Shown here: positions 1 through 12,505 of the stretch, one piece after another
Numbering within the stretch: position 1 is the stretch's first letter
Layout: the number at the start of each line of letters is the position of its first letter
DNA from: Blasia pusilla
Lineage: Eukaryota > Marchantiophyta > Marchantiopsida > Blasiales
Direction: 5' to 3'
Length of the DNA: 64,000 nt
Assembly: GCA_050084515.1 (NCBI GenBank)
Contig: CM114275.1
Location: 5,146,001-5,210,000 of the forward strand
Made by a program: the position numbers and the translations under genes
Notes under the pieces: model-generated
The model's database searches: none
Seen by the model: the letters and a program-made list of their open reading frames with translations, nothing else
What the model was told of the DNA's origin: nothing

Positions 1-279
1 AATTTATTCAATACTAATAAAACTCTTTCTAACACTTAATGATAGAGGAGTTTATATAGTGGGTGATTTTATTATACGACACTGAGTCCTCACTTTGGTC
101 GTAGAAATGAGGGTTGCCGTGACCCTAAGCGTGTCCATCGGATAAGGCCCTAAGATATATAATCAATATAATGCAGGATGAAGTAGTAAATGGGACCTGG
201 ATGAAAATTTGCATCAGCCAAGCGATCCTTTCTTGTCTTCCCTCGCATTCATATGGTTAAAACATCATGTGTTCCCATT

Positions 280-1210
280 TCATGCCCAACTCCAACTCCA
301 AGTTGGGTCGTTGCGACCCCTATCCCATAGGACCCTTTTCTGAAGCTTCTCTTCATGTTCGTGCGTTTCGGGGATTAGAGTCAGATTTTGGTTGTACTTT
401 GGTTTGCCATTTCTTGTTTTCGTTTCGCTCAGGTTTTCTTTTCTCGCTTTGATTTTCCCCCAAATGGTTATAAGTAAATTTTCTTATTTTCTTTTTATTA
501 TGGCTGATGATTTTTATATTGGTTTGTTTACATTGTCTTTTTATGTTTCACGTCTATTTTCTTGGGCGCAAGTCATCGACAAATGATCCTTTCTTTTCCT
601 TCCTCGTATTCAAATGTATCTCATGAAGGACCTGGTCCTATGCAACCTGCAACTTGCCTAGTGGCAATCAGGGTTGTTGCGCCTATCGGACAACAAACAA
701 AAGAATTTTCTTTTTGTAGTTGTTATTTTCTCCTCGCCGATTCCCGGTGACAAGAAATGGGTGGTGACAAAGTCGAGAAGACTTATACCCTACGTTCCAG
801 TGGCACAAATTTAGTTTAGGTCCCATTAACATGCAAGCATCCTATCCGTCAGATCTTGTTGATCCGGAACTCTAGGCCTAGGTCTTGGCCACCTCGGCCG
901 CATAGGACCAGGTCATAAAACTATGTATGTCTCTCCTTTATCCCCAACTCCAAGCCTAGTTGGGTTGTTGCGACCCCAACCCAATGTCACCCTATTCTAA
1001 AGCTTTGGTTCACGTCTACGCATTTTACGGATCAGAGTCAAATTCTAATCGTACTCGGGTTTGTTGTTTCTTGTTTTTGTTTGCTTAGATTTTCCTTTTT
1101 TACTTTGATTTTCCACAAAAAGGTCTTAAGTATATTTTATAAGTCTCTTTCTATGTTGGCCGATGATTTTATGTTGGTTTGTTTACATTATATTTGTGTG
1201 TTTCTTGTCT
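280..1210. repeat. Diverged direct repeat, two ~270-bp copies
   Basis: Two related blocks lie at about 280-556 and 941-1210. Both begin with a phrase containing ccaactcc and gttgggt, pass through a shared stretch around gattagagtcagattttg / gatcagagtcaaattcta, and end in a T-rich segment with gatgattt and ggtttgtttacatt. No protein domain can be read in either strand. The blocks could be remnants of LTRs or of a tandem duplication. I see no gene in 1-1880. Confidence 0.6.
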
Positions 1211-1409
1211 CTTGTCATGGTAGATGAGACGTAGAACGAGATAGCATCAAGGCCTTAGAGGGATCTTGTACTCCCCTTATTTGGGAGGTCATATGAAACC
1301 TAGTCTTAGGAGGTGACGTACGAGTGGACTCTCCTTTATGAGGAGTGGCAACCTTGGAGAGGTTGACCCTCCCATCCTTTGTGTGGGGCCACTTGGGCCT
1401 ATAGGTGAC

Positions 1410-1620
1410 ACTTGGCAATAAGGAGGGAAGGAATGAAGGTGGGAGGAGGAAGAAATGAGAAAGTGCGGATCATGAAGGCAAGTGGGGGCATGAGAAAGAA
1501 GGGGAAGATGGGGCCCATACATACAAGTCCTTCTATAGCATGGACATGGATATGCCCACGGATACGGACTTTGTCCATATGCAACTTTGGCAAAACTAGA
1601 TCGATTGCAGGAGCAACAAG
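1410..1620. repeat. Dispersed repeat, copy 1 (partner at 51300-51540)
   Basis: A purine-rich stretch followed by gatggggcccata, a caagtc.ttc.ata motif and a tccatatgcaac.ttg motif recurs in the same order and orientation near 51300-51540. The open frames seen here on both strands are short and have no recognisable domain, so I treat this as a transposon-derived repeat of unknown class. Confidence 0.55.
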
Positions 1621-1884
1621 TGTCGACAACGTTCACACCAAGAACAAGGTTCCAAGAATAAAGACACGAAAGGAATCTAAAGTGCTTGTTTCCGCCTCTG
1701 ATGCACCCCTATCCCACATCTCCATCTCTTAACGCATCCCCTTGCCACCTTCTATGCACTTCTTGCAACACATTCCTAATTCTTAGCCACATTCAAACCT
1801 ATCATCCGGTTCTAAACCCAGGGCACATTTATCCAATAAATATAGATTCCTTGCTCGTTCTTTGCATTTCATAATGATATGTTA

Positions 1885-2372
1885 TGTCACAATTTTTTAA
1901 GATAGATCGAAGAGATATGGTACAACGCCTTTGCGAGTAGAGGAGGATAGGCTCAAGAGGTCGAGGATGACCTGTTGAGGTCTCAGGAAACCTGAGAGAT
2001 TTCCCCTTCGTTTTGGCTCATTTAGAGCCATACTATTTTGGGTAAGTTTCCATATTTGGTAGAGTTGACTTTCCACTTTGGGAAGTATTTCTTGACCCGC
2101 TACAGCAGGTCAAGAGCCGAGGAGGTGACATGCGAGCATAGGTTACCGAGGAGAGAGCTTGGGAGAGGGAAGGGGGTATACCTCAAGGAGAGAGAGCTTG
2201 AGAGATCATTCTCTCTTTGTTGAACCTCTTGGCATGAGGCGGTGGAGCTATGGTCCCTTGCCTTGTGAGTGTAACCCAAGCCTCTCATTAGGAGAGTGGG
2301 TTTGGTTTGACATTGAGAGAGAGTGCACACATTTGAGAGCTATGGAGTTGAGAGAGATTGGATCTACTTGAT
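1885..2372 (+). repeat. 5' terminal repeat (D-type) of retrotransposon copy A
   Basis: The block starts TGTCAC and matches 49202-49689 along most of its length. Shared pieces include ggtcgaggatgacctg, cgttttggctcattt, ccttgccttgtgagtgtaa and aggagagtgggtttggttt. It lies upstream of a decayed gag-methyltransferase-RT reading region on the same strand, so I infer it is the 5' terminal repeat of copy A. Unlike the copy at 49202, it is not followed by the 126-bp A block ending in CGACA. This matches copy B, whose 5' repeat also lacks the A block. Confidence 0.6.
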
Positions 2373-4380
2373 TTACAAAGAGAGAATTAGTGAGTGAGAG
2401 AGCTTCATGGGGGAGCTCATTGGTCAGTCGCTGGTTTTTTAGGTTGGGGATCGTATTCCCTATTCAGCGGTTCATGGGAGTGCTCATCGGAGCAAGAGCT
2501 GCTTACTTTTGATGTTTGCTTTGCCGATTTTTCGTGTGGAAGAGTAGCGTGCAGAAGCGATGCCCAATTTCTAATAGGGATTGAATATGGGGGCGGGTTG
2601 CCTCATTTTGCTGCTCTTGGGAGCATCATGTAGCTTGCTGATTTGTATTTTCATAGGTTTTACATTTTCGTTGGGAGAAATCAACGTGAAAGTGTTGCCA
2701 AATTTTGCGTAGGAGAAAGAGACGTTGGGCCGCACGACATTCCTTGTCAATTTTGGTGGAAAATCAAATGGAGAAACCAATTTAAGGAGATCGTACATTG
2801 GGAAGTGGTGTACACTGCTGGAGAAATGGTGCACAATTTGGAGATTGGAGCACGAAGTTATGATCATTTTCATTGGGATGCCATAGCCATCGTTCCAAGG
2901 TGTGATTGAAATTTTGAATTTTTTTGGGTAGAAATTCTTTCTTGAGAGGTAGAAAAAAATCAGTTTATTGTTGAATAAGACTGATGAATTCAGCTATTTG
3001 GAGGTAGGATGAGTAGATCCCATTTTTGGGGGTGTTGACCCTCAATCTTAGGAGGGATTTGTGGTAAGGCATTCAATTTGCATACCTGTCAGGAGGGGGG
3101 CTGTCAAGTAGGGAAAGATAGTGGAGATCCAATTTTTCCGGGGGGTTATTCTAGTTAAAATAAATAAATACATAAATTTTGGCGGGGGACAACGTCTGTC
3201 CTACAACGTCCTAGCCGACTGTCCCGGAGACTCGCAAACCGGCTGTGCACTTGCTACCACCGTTGTATGATGTGTGGTTCGTCGACTCTTCAAGGCCGCT
3301 ACCCGATTGTCGGACCTCCTAGTGTCGAAAAAATACTGAGCCACTGTGCAGTCGTGCGCTACTCCATTTGACCCTGTGTTATTCCCGCCCGTAGAGCCGG
3401 GCGTCTGAATCTCTATCTGAGACCACCGTGGTTGCCTCTGTTTGCGGCCGGCCGTTTGCATTTTTGGATTGATGGGATCGTAGTGTTCTGTCCGTTTTCT
3501 TATGCCGTAATTTGTAGCCGCTCGAGGACAATCGAGTACTGTGCCATGATGCATGTAGCCACAACGTGCCGTTGATTGCTGCACCGTGCCACTTGTGGCT
3601 GCACTGTCTCAATCGCCGAGCCGCACCATCATTGAGGAGCAAATTGTTGAGGAGGGTATGCCGCTGAGTGCTGCATCCTATTAACGAGTGCCATGATGTT
3701 TGTAGTCATTCCGTGTCGCAAGTGTCGCACCAAACTGCTGGATCCGCACCGCGCATCGAGGAGATCTAAGCATCGTCAGTACTAGAGGAGTACGACTTGC
3801 TGCTTGGAGGAGTTGTCTTCACGAACAAGTTGGGGTCGAGGTTTTTCAATTGCTGAGGCACGACATTGACACTTGTTGTCAGGTTACCCATTCTGGTCTT
3901 TTGCCTTGCAAGTGTTAGGGATTTCCGGGTATTGGGCAGTTATTTGGGATATTGGGTTTCGTGTTGATGTTGAGAGCATCATTGATGTATGGGTTAGGGG
4001 ACATAGACCTGTGTGGGATGTCCAGAGTTGAGGATATGTCCTGTCGATGAGATGATAGGACAATAGTATATTTTTTGCACCGCGCCGCTTGTTGCGCGTC
4101 TTAATGAGAGAGTGTGGATTGAGTATCGCCTCTTTAGTTGAGTGCTTGAGTGATTACTCATGAGGGTGAGAGTGATTGTGTGAGGGGGGTACGAGGATCA
4201 TCACAACGTCCTTTTGGGACTTTGAGAGGCGAGATGGTGGACTTGAGAGTAGCTCTAGAGGGTTGACCCGGAGTGGTGCGAGGTTTTGAGAGTCTCCACG
4301 TGAGAGACCACCTCGATCTCCTTCTGTGTCATCTTCAGACAAGAGAGAGAGTGTAGAGGAGTGTGCTAGTGATCCACCGC
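2373..4380 (+). other. Untranslated leader of retrotransposon copy A
   Basis: About 2 kb between the terminal repeat and the first gag-like frame has no recognisable protein domain. Copy B likewise has a leader of roughly 1.5 kb between its 5' repeat and gag. Minus-strand frames near 3201-3642 are open, but they look like compositional shadows. Confidence 0.4.
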
Positions 4381-5523
4381 ACATATTGAGTGATCCTACC
4401 AGTTGGGCTTACAAGATGGACGACCGGGGTAGAGGACCGCGTAGGTTTTCGGGTGCTATAGGCATTGTAGAGTTACACGACTTCATTGTGGAGTTTTGGA
4501 GTTGGTGTGACTCACATTAGGCTAGGAACTCCAGAGAGTTCAACCCGTTTACAGCATGGAACACAATATTCTAGCATTTAGAGGGGCCACCCATGGACGA
4601 TTACCATGAGTTCTCGCAGAGATATGCCCATGAGATTGAGGCCTCGAGACTCTACTATGACCCACACTATGTGTCATGGACTGAGCCATTTCCAAATGAG
4701 GAGGAGGAGTCAGGAGAGAGTTCCTCCGCCTGTGATGTTGTAGGAGGGGTGACTCGCACTAGAGCAGTTGCATTGTCCAATCGAGTTTGTCCCAGATTCA
4801 ACCCAGTGGTTGAGTTCTTCGTTGAGTTGAGGGTGAGCTACCAAGGAGTACGGACGGAGAAGTTGAGGAGCATCCATGACTTCCACATGCGCCTGGATAA
4901 GAGTTTGTGTGAGGCCTTCACTCGCTTGCGCAGGTTGATTAACGTCACTCAAGGGATGACAGAGGCCCAGACTATCCAGTCATGGTACGCGATGCTAGAC
5001 CAAACTCTACGGACACGGGTGCGGGAGGGGGTGCTTCTTATGAACACCTCATCCACGTTGAGAGATGTTTTAAGGACTGCCGAGAACATTGAGTGCAACA
5101 TGGCGGAGGAGAGCGGAGCCACCATGAGGTCTGGGCAAAAGAAACCACAAGTATTTGCACCACCAGTGCAGCAACATGGATTCTGAGAGAGGACTATGGC
5201 ACCACGATCACATGGAGGTTATGGAGAGCCTAGGCCACAGAGACCGACGCCATCATATGCAGCGCAACAACAATAGCAACCGCCACTTATTATTTGTTGG
5301 GCATGCGGTGGAGCCCATCATCAACGCGATTGTACTTGTCAGGGTCATTGTCGCTTGCCAGCATGGAGGAGGAGATGGTGTTGCACCAGGAGGTTATCAG
5401 TGTGACAATTGTCAGAGATACAATCACACACGTGCCAGATGTTTCAGCTTGCACCCTGAGTTACGTCCGGACCGAGGGTCAGAGAGGGCACCAGAGCAAG
5501 TTTCCGGTCCTGGTGGGCCTTGA
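4380..5523 (+). pseudogene. Decayed gag with two zinc knuckles (copy A)
   Basis: The protein read in pieces matches the gag of copy B. It has a LEGPPMDDYHEF block near 4575, a capsid-like helical region containing RTEKLRSIHDFH near 4850, and nucleocapsid-type CCHC knuckles. One knuckle, CWACGGAHHQRDC, is near 5300 and another, CDNCQRYNHTRARC, is near 5403; both fit C-x2-C-x4-H-x4-C. The pieces lie in different frames with stops between them (for example at 4518 and 4571), so no full gag can be made. Gag would form the retroelement particle and bind its RNA. The longest open piece is 4593-5186. Confidence 0.75.
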
Positions 5524-6165
5524 GGTCGTACACCAGGTGGTCCCGTTGGGGGACGAGGAGTTGGATTCGCCCCATGGGGTGGTGGAGTTTTGTGTGGAGG
5601 AGGTAGAGTCCCACCACCTAGACGTGTCGAGGGAGACGCCGGGCATGAGGTTAGGATGGCTGCTCAGATACAACAGCTTCAGCAGCAGATTGCCGCTATG
5701 GCATTGAGGTTACCCGATGCCAGATCCGTGGCATCGACGTCTTATGGAGCCGCCTGAGATATGGAGGATCCTGGTTGGATGTGCAGCATTGCCCAGATGG
5801 AGGCCGCCACAGTTGTTATGCGTAGAGCGGCCGCAGAGTTGGATCCACAACGGGGGGAAGCCATCAAACAGACCAGGCTTCCTCAGTCTTTCACATTGTG
5901 TGAGGCGATGAGGACCCCATCGATGGGTCTTGATCAGAATTCTTGGAGAGTTTGTGATGTTGTTGGTGTGCAGGCACGGAGGGCGATGGGAGAAGCGAGT
6001 GCATTGATTCCTATTGCTGATGCTCAAGAGGGGCATGTGGGGTTTTCCCTCGAGTATTGGGAGCATTCAACATCTTACAGACCTGGATGGTTGTCCGATG
6101 ATGGGCGCCTTAGCTCATTACCCATTCAATTCACAGATGCAGTGATCAAGCGTCGGCCATGAGAG

Positions 6166-6546
6166 ATGGTGATCTTAACAGCATTTAGTTGCGCCATCAC
6201 TTGGCCTAGTGATTCGATTGAGGGACACGACCATGCAGAGGATACTCCCATTTGTGACATTTCTATGGAGAGGAGTGTCATGGTAGCCGCATCAGTCCAT
6301 GGAGGAGAGGTGCCGCTTTGGGGCTCGATTGAGGAGCTTCAACGCTTAGCCACTGAGCATGTGCAGAGCATGTGGAGCGAGACGTTTGCACCAGAGCGTG
6401 TTGTCAGAGGAACCCGAGGTACTCGAGGTAGCCGAGAGGGCTACTGTGACCCCTTTGGACACCACCCCGATTGTGTGGTGCATTCCAGAGGAGGGTATTT
6501 GCGTGCTAGATCTCTTTGGCGGGATTAGCATTGGTTTACCTCCTGT
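6166..6546 (+). pseudogene. N-terminal part of retrotransposon cytosine methyltransferase (copy A), split by CACTA
   Basis: The end of this piece reads GICVLDLFGGI, the AdoMet-binding motif I of C5-cytosine methyltransferases. It is preceded by a DTTPIVW stretch also found in copy B at the same place. The frame is cut by the CACTA element starting at 6547 and continues after 12505. Together with copy B this shows that the domain was part of the retrotransposon before the CACTA insertion. The piece lacks catalytic motif IV. Confidence 0.8.
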
Positions 6547-6710
6547 CACTAGTAGAAAAATATGTCATTTTAAACCCACACGTTTATGACTTGTGTTACT
6601 AAGAGTCATTTGAATTACACTTAGTTACTCCAAAACCGATTTAATGACTCAAGAATTACTCACATGATGGTTTAGTCGTATTAAGTGACTAAACCATCAC
6701 TTAGAGAGGG
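6547..6710. repeat. Left subterminal repeat region of the CACTA element
   Basis: Several short motifs of the type gtgactaa, agtcatt and gactcaag occur in both orientations within about 160 bp of the left end. In CACTA elements such arrays bind the regulatory transposase subunit. Confidence 0.6.
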
Positions 6711-7307
6711 GGAAGATAAAAAAAGAAATAATCTATTTTTATTTTTTTATCACTTTTCCAAAATAATATATAATTTCCCTTCCAAACTTGACTTTAAATT
6801 TAATTTTTTAGTATTTAAAATATCTTAATAAAACTTTAAATTTTTAGAATGGAAATTCAATAGAACATGAATTACTTCATAAAAATTATATTATTAAACT
6901 CAAAATTTCTTCATAAAAAATATTTTTTTAATAATATAATTACTAAAACCTCTTTTCTATTAGATTTGCATAGACAAAATTTAAAGAGTCAAAAGGTTTC
7001 ACACGTGGCGTTCATCGGGAGTGTCTTAAGAGTATGATTTAGGTTTTACTTTGCTTTGTCTTGTACCCACAATTTCTCTAACCACGTTTTTCCCATGAGC
7101 ATATTATATGCCAATGCGAGCATTTTGGAGCCCATTGAGCTTTGGCGGGAGAGGTGCGGAGGATAGGAAGTGGGCTCTAGCCCCCAAGAGTGAGCGTTGT
7201 GGAGGAGGTCAAATCAGATTGTGGAAAGGTCTCTCTCTCACAATCAGAAGTTGATTGTTGCGCTCCAGTGCGCATGGGGAAAGGGTTGGATTCCAGACTC
7301 TCTAAAG

Positions 7308-7361
7308 AAGAATGGCCTCTATGTCCTTTTCGGACTCGGAAAGGACATAGAGGCCATTCTT
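7308..7361. repeat. Perfect 22-bp inverted repeat (hairpin)
   Basis: The arms 7308-7329 and 7340-7361 are exact reverse complements separated by a 10-base loop (tcggactcgg). It lies inside the CACTA element, within a short open frame (7197-7379) of no recognised function. Confidence 0.85.
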
Positions 7362-7753
7362 AGGCATGGTTTAGGGTGAGTGGTATATTCTTTCCTGCGT
7401 AGCATATGCTAGAAAGGCAAACAGGCATGCACAAAGCATGGAACTCCAAGGGAAGGGCTTCGATCATAACATTCCTCTTCCCTTATTTTGGACTAAGGGC
7501 ATAATTTTTTTATGTAGTCCGATTGCCCTTTCCGTCCTTTCTTTCTCTTTCTCTCGCTCTCTCGTTTCTCTTTGTATTTCCCTCTCCCTTGGTTGAGCTT
7601 ATATTATCGAGTGGCTATGAACCTGTCTTGCCTTTGCATTCACGTACTTATTGGAAAGGCTTGCAATATTGTTTGCTTTGAGCCCTAAATAGCAAATACC
7701 TCCTTGTACTTCAAAAAATCGGACCAGTGTACGATGTCTTCCATCGAATGGTA

Positions 7754-7777
7754 CTCCTCTTTCTTTCTTTCTTTCTT

Positions 7778-7852
<75 letters not shown>
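7754..7852. repeat. (CTTT)n/(CT)n microsatellite
   Basis: A short CTTT run passes into about 70 bp of uninterrupted CT dinucleotides. Long reading frames over it (Leu/Ser or Glu/Arg repeats) are artefacts of the repeat. Confidence 0.97.
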
Positions 7853-7854
<2 letters not shown>

Positions 7855-8799
7855 ATATTTTTTATCAAATTCAAATGAAGACCGAACATTTCCGGGACTC
7901 TTCAGGATTTCATGTCTATGTATATAGCAAAGCTCCAAATTTGTGCATCAATATGTCGTACATTCACTGCTACGACCACATACCTAGCGATATTGCTATA
8001 CTTTTTGGGCAACACCCCCGAAGGAAAATGATTCGATTGATAGATAAAGATGCGCTGATATTTTGTTCTTTCGTATTAAAGAAAATGGGAGACTCAAAGG
8101 GTGGAAGAACGTTGCACCATTCAAATATCATGGTGTGTAACCTGCAAGGAGTTGAGAGAGGCGGAGTGGATTTTGGCTATGTTAGGGTGGAAATCAGGGT
8201 GTTGTGGTTGGTCTAGAGGTTTTGCACTTCATTTTACTAAGCCATTTCAAAATTCTTCGAAGGGGTTTATTTTGCGTTGGAGCCCTGTCCTCGTGGTTTA
8301 GAGGATCCAAAAATTTGTGTGCATAGATGGGATGAGTGATTCCTTCAACTAGAAAAATATCCCCATTGGTTTTTCTTCTTCGTTCAAGTTGGTTGTGATT
8401 TTCAACGCAATATAGCTAGGTGATTCACTTCAAACTCGGAATGAATCACCCAACTCAGATTCAGATCAAAGGTCTCACCTTTCCGATCTTCTAGGCTGTT
8501 GAGTCCTCTCACTAGAATTGCAATGCCCTCCAAACTTTTGATCACTTAGTTGTATAAGAAATTGTGGTATATGTCTCTCACTCTGTGAATGTTCTGGTTC
8601 TAGGGGTTCTGGTTCTGGGGCGCGAATCAAATACGGTGTGTTTTGTTTCCTGATTGTGGGTTTATGCTTCTTTCATCTTACCTCAGTTCGTGATTCACAT
8701 TGTCAAATGGCGTGAAGATTTGTGGTATCATTGTGGTATGAAGTGCATGAGTCTTCAAGTAGTCATATAAGTAGCCTTGCCTCATGTTATAGGCAGGTG

Positions 8800-9330
8800 C
8801 TGAAACTCATGTTGGCCATAAGTTTCAGCTATAAGTGCAAGCATCCAAGCTCCTAGAAGGGCCTGAACTGTGGGAGCAAGATGAGAATGCATTTGTGGAT
8901 ACCATAACCAAATCAGTGGGCAAACGTTCATAGCAAAATTGCACGGAGGAAGCCATGAAAATTTTTGACCTCTCTTTTTCGACGGTATATCCTGAGAAGG
9001 CAGAACTAAAGAACTATTTGCGGGAAACCCCTTGCTTTGGAACCCAGCTCAAGTTCAAGTTCAAGACGTGGGCAATCCCCTTGAACCCTGTATAAGAAAA
9101 GCAGGATGGTAACACGACTAAACTCTTCCGCCTTGTGTGATGATGGGGATGAAACCTCTAGTCACTACTTGGTCTTCTGCGCAAAATTCACAACACACAG
9201 AGCAAGAGCATATGCTGCTATTGCTAAGATAGGCACTACTTAATGAGTATAGTCCCTCTCACTCAGGGTTGCAAGGCTGCGACAAGCACTACTTACTGAG
9301 TAGAGTCTTTCTCTCTGGAAACCCGTCAAC
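8800..9330. repeat. Copy of a degenerate repeat family inside the CACTA element
   Basis: Phrases such as caaaattcacaacacaca, gctgctattgctaag and ctacttactgagtagagtct recur with changes several times in 21280-21880. The two regions therefore share a repeat family. No coding capacity is seen. Confidence 0.5.
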
Positions 9331-11979
9331 TCTCAAGTGTCAATGATTTGGATTATGCTCTACAGTGGCTTTGCTTTGCTTGGTTCTAGACCTCTTTCCT
9401 TTGTTAGAGTGGTGTGGTGAGGAGAAGCTGCATGGGAAATTGCAAAAATTCCACGGAAGCAGCGGGGTCTCAATGTAAGTCTCGTGTGGTGTGTGTAGTA
9501 CTTCTTTGAACGTATTTAGAATTATCATGGTATGTGTCCCACATGGTCGAGCAATGAAATAATACATAATCTGTTGTGTTGTACTCCAATTGGAGTAAAG
9601 GTATCAAAGCAACCTTATATAAATGGCAGGACTACGGGAGTATGAATAGATAACTTTTTATTTTTGTAGAGTTTATCTTTTCTAGAGTTGCTTCAAAAGG
9701 TAATCCGACCATTAGCTGAGGAGATTATTGAGGGTAGTTAGAGCTACATAGTGTGCATATGATTGATGTCTTGCAATATTCTTCTTCCTTATATATAGTA
9801 TAAACCTTTTGTTGTGTACTCTCCTCTCTGGTTTTGTCAATATCGTTGAAGTGGATCACACAATCTAGGATGCAAAATGTAGGAGAATGGCAAAGTTTAG
9901 AGGGGATGGAGTTCCCTTGGGAGGAGAGGATCTGCCCCACTTCTCCTACCAGTATAACTTTGCCTCAATCCCTATGCAAGGAGAAGCATAGTGTGCATAT
10001 GATTAGAAGATGAAAGTCTTGCAATATTCCTCTTCCTTTTATACTACAAAATAAGGTTGGACCCCTTTGTTGTGTACTATCTCACTCTACAAGAGAGGTG
10101 GTTTTTGTCTCTTAGATACCTTGGCCCTTGATCTTTGTTGAAGCTCAAGTGAATTACATATGTTTCAATTCTCCTTCTTATACTCATCAGAGATGGGGAT
10201 ATTACTTCTCCATGTGCATGTAGCATGCATAGAGCCTCTATGAATTGTTTTTGAAACTCTGATTGCACCTTACCCTAAAAGTTGGCTCAACATAATTTCC
10301 TGGGAAGTTAACATGGATATTTTTTATGGTGATGAAACCATCTAGAACCTTTATAATTGAAGATATTGATCGTTCTCAAGTATGTGCACCCCTTAGATGT
10401 ACATCATGCTCTCTGATATTTTGATATTCGATGAGCTATGAGCCGGAATGTTAATTTCATTATGATGCCTTGTGCATGTCATTCAGCTTGTCAAGAAAGG
10501 GCGATCCAACAGAACATGGGAAGAAGAGGAGAATGAAGAAGAGGTAACACTTGCATTCTTACAAAATGTCCAATAGCTACTGAGTTTTGTGGGTCTTATT
10601 GTTGATCTTGAGAGTTGGAAAATCACTACATTTTACACAGAAGGAATAGTAAAATGCCCGTGGAACTTCTTTCATGCATTTCAATTATTTTTCTTAGAGT
10701 TGAAGCAATCCTGATGCATCAGTGTGGCTATGTAAGGAAATGAGGAGAAATGTATGATCTCGTCAATTGTGTAGTTGGCTAGAGTTTTCTCCTAGGAGAT
10801 ACTGTTTTGTTGGAAATGCACTCTGTTGGTGGCTTTGAATGGAGCAAGTTGGCTCTCAGTACTCATTATTGGTCATGGCAGGCAACAAATGAGCAAGCCA
10901 AGATCTTGTGCTTACATGTGAGGGACAAAGTGGCATAAATGGCAATGAACAGGATTCTTGTGGTTCACTGGGAAAGGTCATCTATAATAGCATGTAGATG
11001 CTACACTATACTAGTTTCTTGATAGATCGGTATCTTCTTGATAGATCCTAGATCTTGATAGATCGGACTTAAGTTCTTGTCGACGACAATTTTTGAACAA
11101 CCGCCACCCCAGGTTTGTGTATTCATGTCCAGTGAGCTGCCTATGGCGCTTAGGCTTCCTTGGGGACCACCTGTTTGCTACACTTTGATGTGGTTGTCGA
11201 GGGAAGGTGTCTTAAGCCAATGAAGGAGTAGGCATCTTGGGGAGTCTAGAGACATTCAAGAAATGGAAAAATTGTCATTATGGTGATGATTTCCTTTAGG
11301 ATTCAGGGCTTTGAGAACCCACTTGTTGCCTTGCATGTGAATGTAGACTGAAGTTTGGCTCACAGTGATGCGTTTAAGGTGGGTGCATGGGGAATGTGTA
11401 GTTGGAGTCAAGAAATAATGCACATGCATTTCTCATGTCAAGATTTACAATCTGCCATTCTGGTGCTTGTGGGCTTTAGGCATTCAAGGTGGGTCCATGG
11501 GGAATTTGTCTTGGAGTCTAGACAGAGTGCATATGCATCTCACAATATTCACACTCTACCATTCCGCAATTGGCTGAGGGTTTTGGGATGGGCAGCTGTG
11601 AGGATTGACCCTCTCGTTGTTTTCTAATGTGAATGTTGAGTGAATGTAGGCTTGTGGCGGGAACTTTGAGGCGAGGAAGGGAAATTTGTGCTTTGACGAG
11701 AACTAGGAAGCCACACAAATGGCTTGAATGATTCTACACGATGTTGGTAGCATTAGGACTTAGTGCATGGTTCTCTTTTCTTGGATGTAAGAGAGAAGCC
11801 AACCACCAAGTCATTCATATGTAAGAAGGAGTCATCTGGATGTAGGGGTTATCATGGATACAAAATGGACTCTAAATGCCAATGTGATGTAAATATTTTT
11901 GTCAACAATAAAGCCACCCTGTAATACATGAAAGACTAAGTTTTTTTGTGTTACTTATTTTGCATTTTTTTGTCATATA

Positions 11980-12440
11980 ATAGGATTGTAAATGATGTGG
12001 ACAAGTCATTTTCATGACTCATAAGCATTCTTTTGTGACTCGTCAAGTAATTATTTACTACTTAGAGTAGTCATTCAAAGTCATTCTTTAAGATTTGTCG
12101 AGTCATTGTTTATGACTCGTTCAGTCACTCTTAATGATTCGTCTAGTCACATTTTATGACTAGACAAGTCATTTTTTTATGACTCATCTAGTCATTATTT
12201 ATGACTTCACATAGTCATTGTTTATGACTTCACATAGTAATTGTTTATGACTTCACATAGTCATTGTTTATGACTTCACATAGTCATAAACAATGACTAG
12301 GGGAAGTTGTATTTAGTGACTATGTTGAGTATAAAAAATGAGACTCAGATATGACTACCCTCGGTTTCAGTAACAACTTATACGACTAGGAGTAATTTTT
12401 ATGACTATAGTCTAGTTAAGTAATTACTGAGTCTCATAGC
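11980..12440. repeat. Right subterminal tandem array of the CACTA element
   Basis: Many copies of a roughly 20-25-bp unit with the core tgactCATCTAGTCAT, drifting to tgacttcacatagtcattgtt, run head to tail. Four nearly identical units lie at about 12200-12290. This is the subterminal repeat structure expected near a CACTA end. Confidence 0.85.
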
Positions 12441-12505
12441 CCCCGTTTGAGTAACATCCATTCATTTTTTTGAGTCATCTAGAGGGGGTTTTTCTGCTAG
12501 TGTGT

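Larger units (their letters stand above)
6547..12502. mobile_element. CACTA (En/Spm-type) DNA transposon, non-autonomous
   Basis: The left end reads CACTAGTAGAAAAA and the right end, reverse-complemented, reads CACTAGCAGAAAAAC. This gives about 15-bp terminal inverted repeats beginning CACTA. The element is flanked by the 3-bp duplication TGT (6544-6546 and 12503-12505), as expected for this superfamily. Subterminal arrays of short gactcat / tagtcat motifs lie inside both ends. Removing the element rejoins the two halves of a methyltransferase reading region. I see no transposase (TnpD-like) frame inside, so I call it non-autonomous. Its interior holds a (CT)n tract, a hairpin, and a segment resembling 21080-21880. 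Confidence 0.92.

Noticed and set aside
3201-3642. Minus-strand frames of 87-127 codons
   Set aside because: They lie in the leader of copy A, overlap each other in two frames and show no domain; I judged them compositional.
7599-7938. Arg-Glu and Ser-Leu repeat frames over the CT tract
   Set aside because: Microsatellite artefact inside a transposon.
12150-12300. CRISPR-like array of short repeats
   Set aside because: Units are tandem without unique spacers and lie at the end of a CACTA element; this is eukaryotic DNA.
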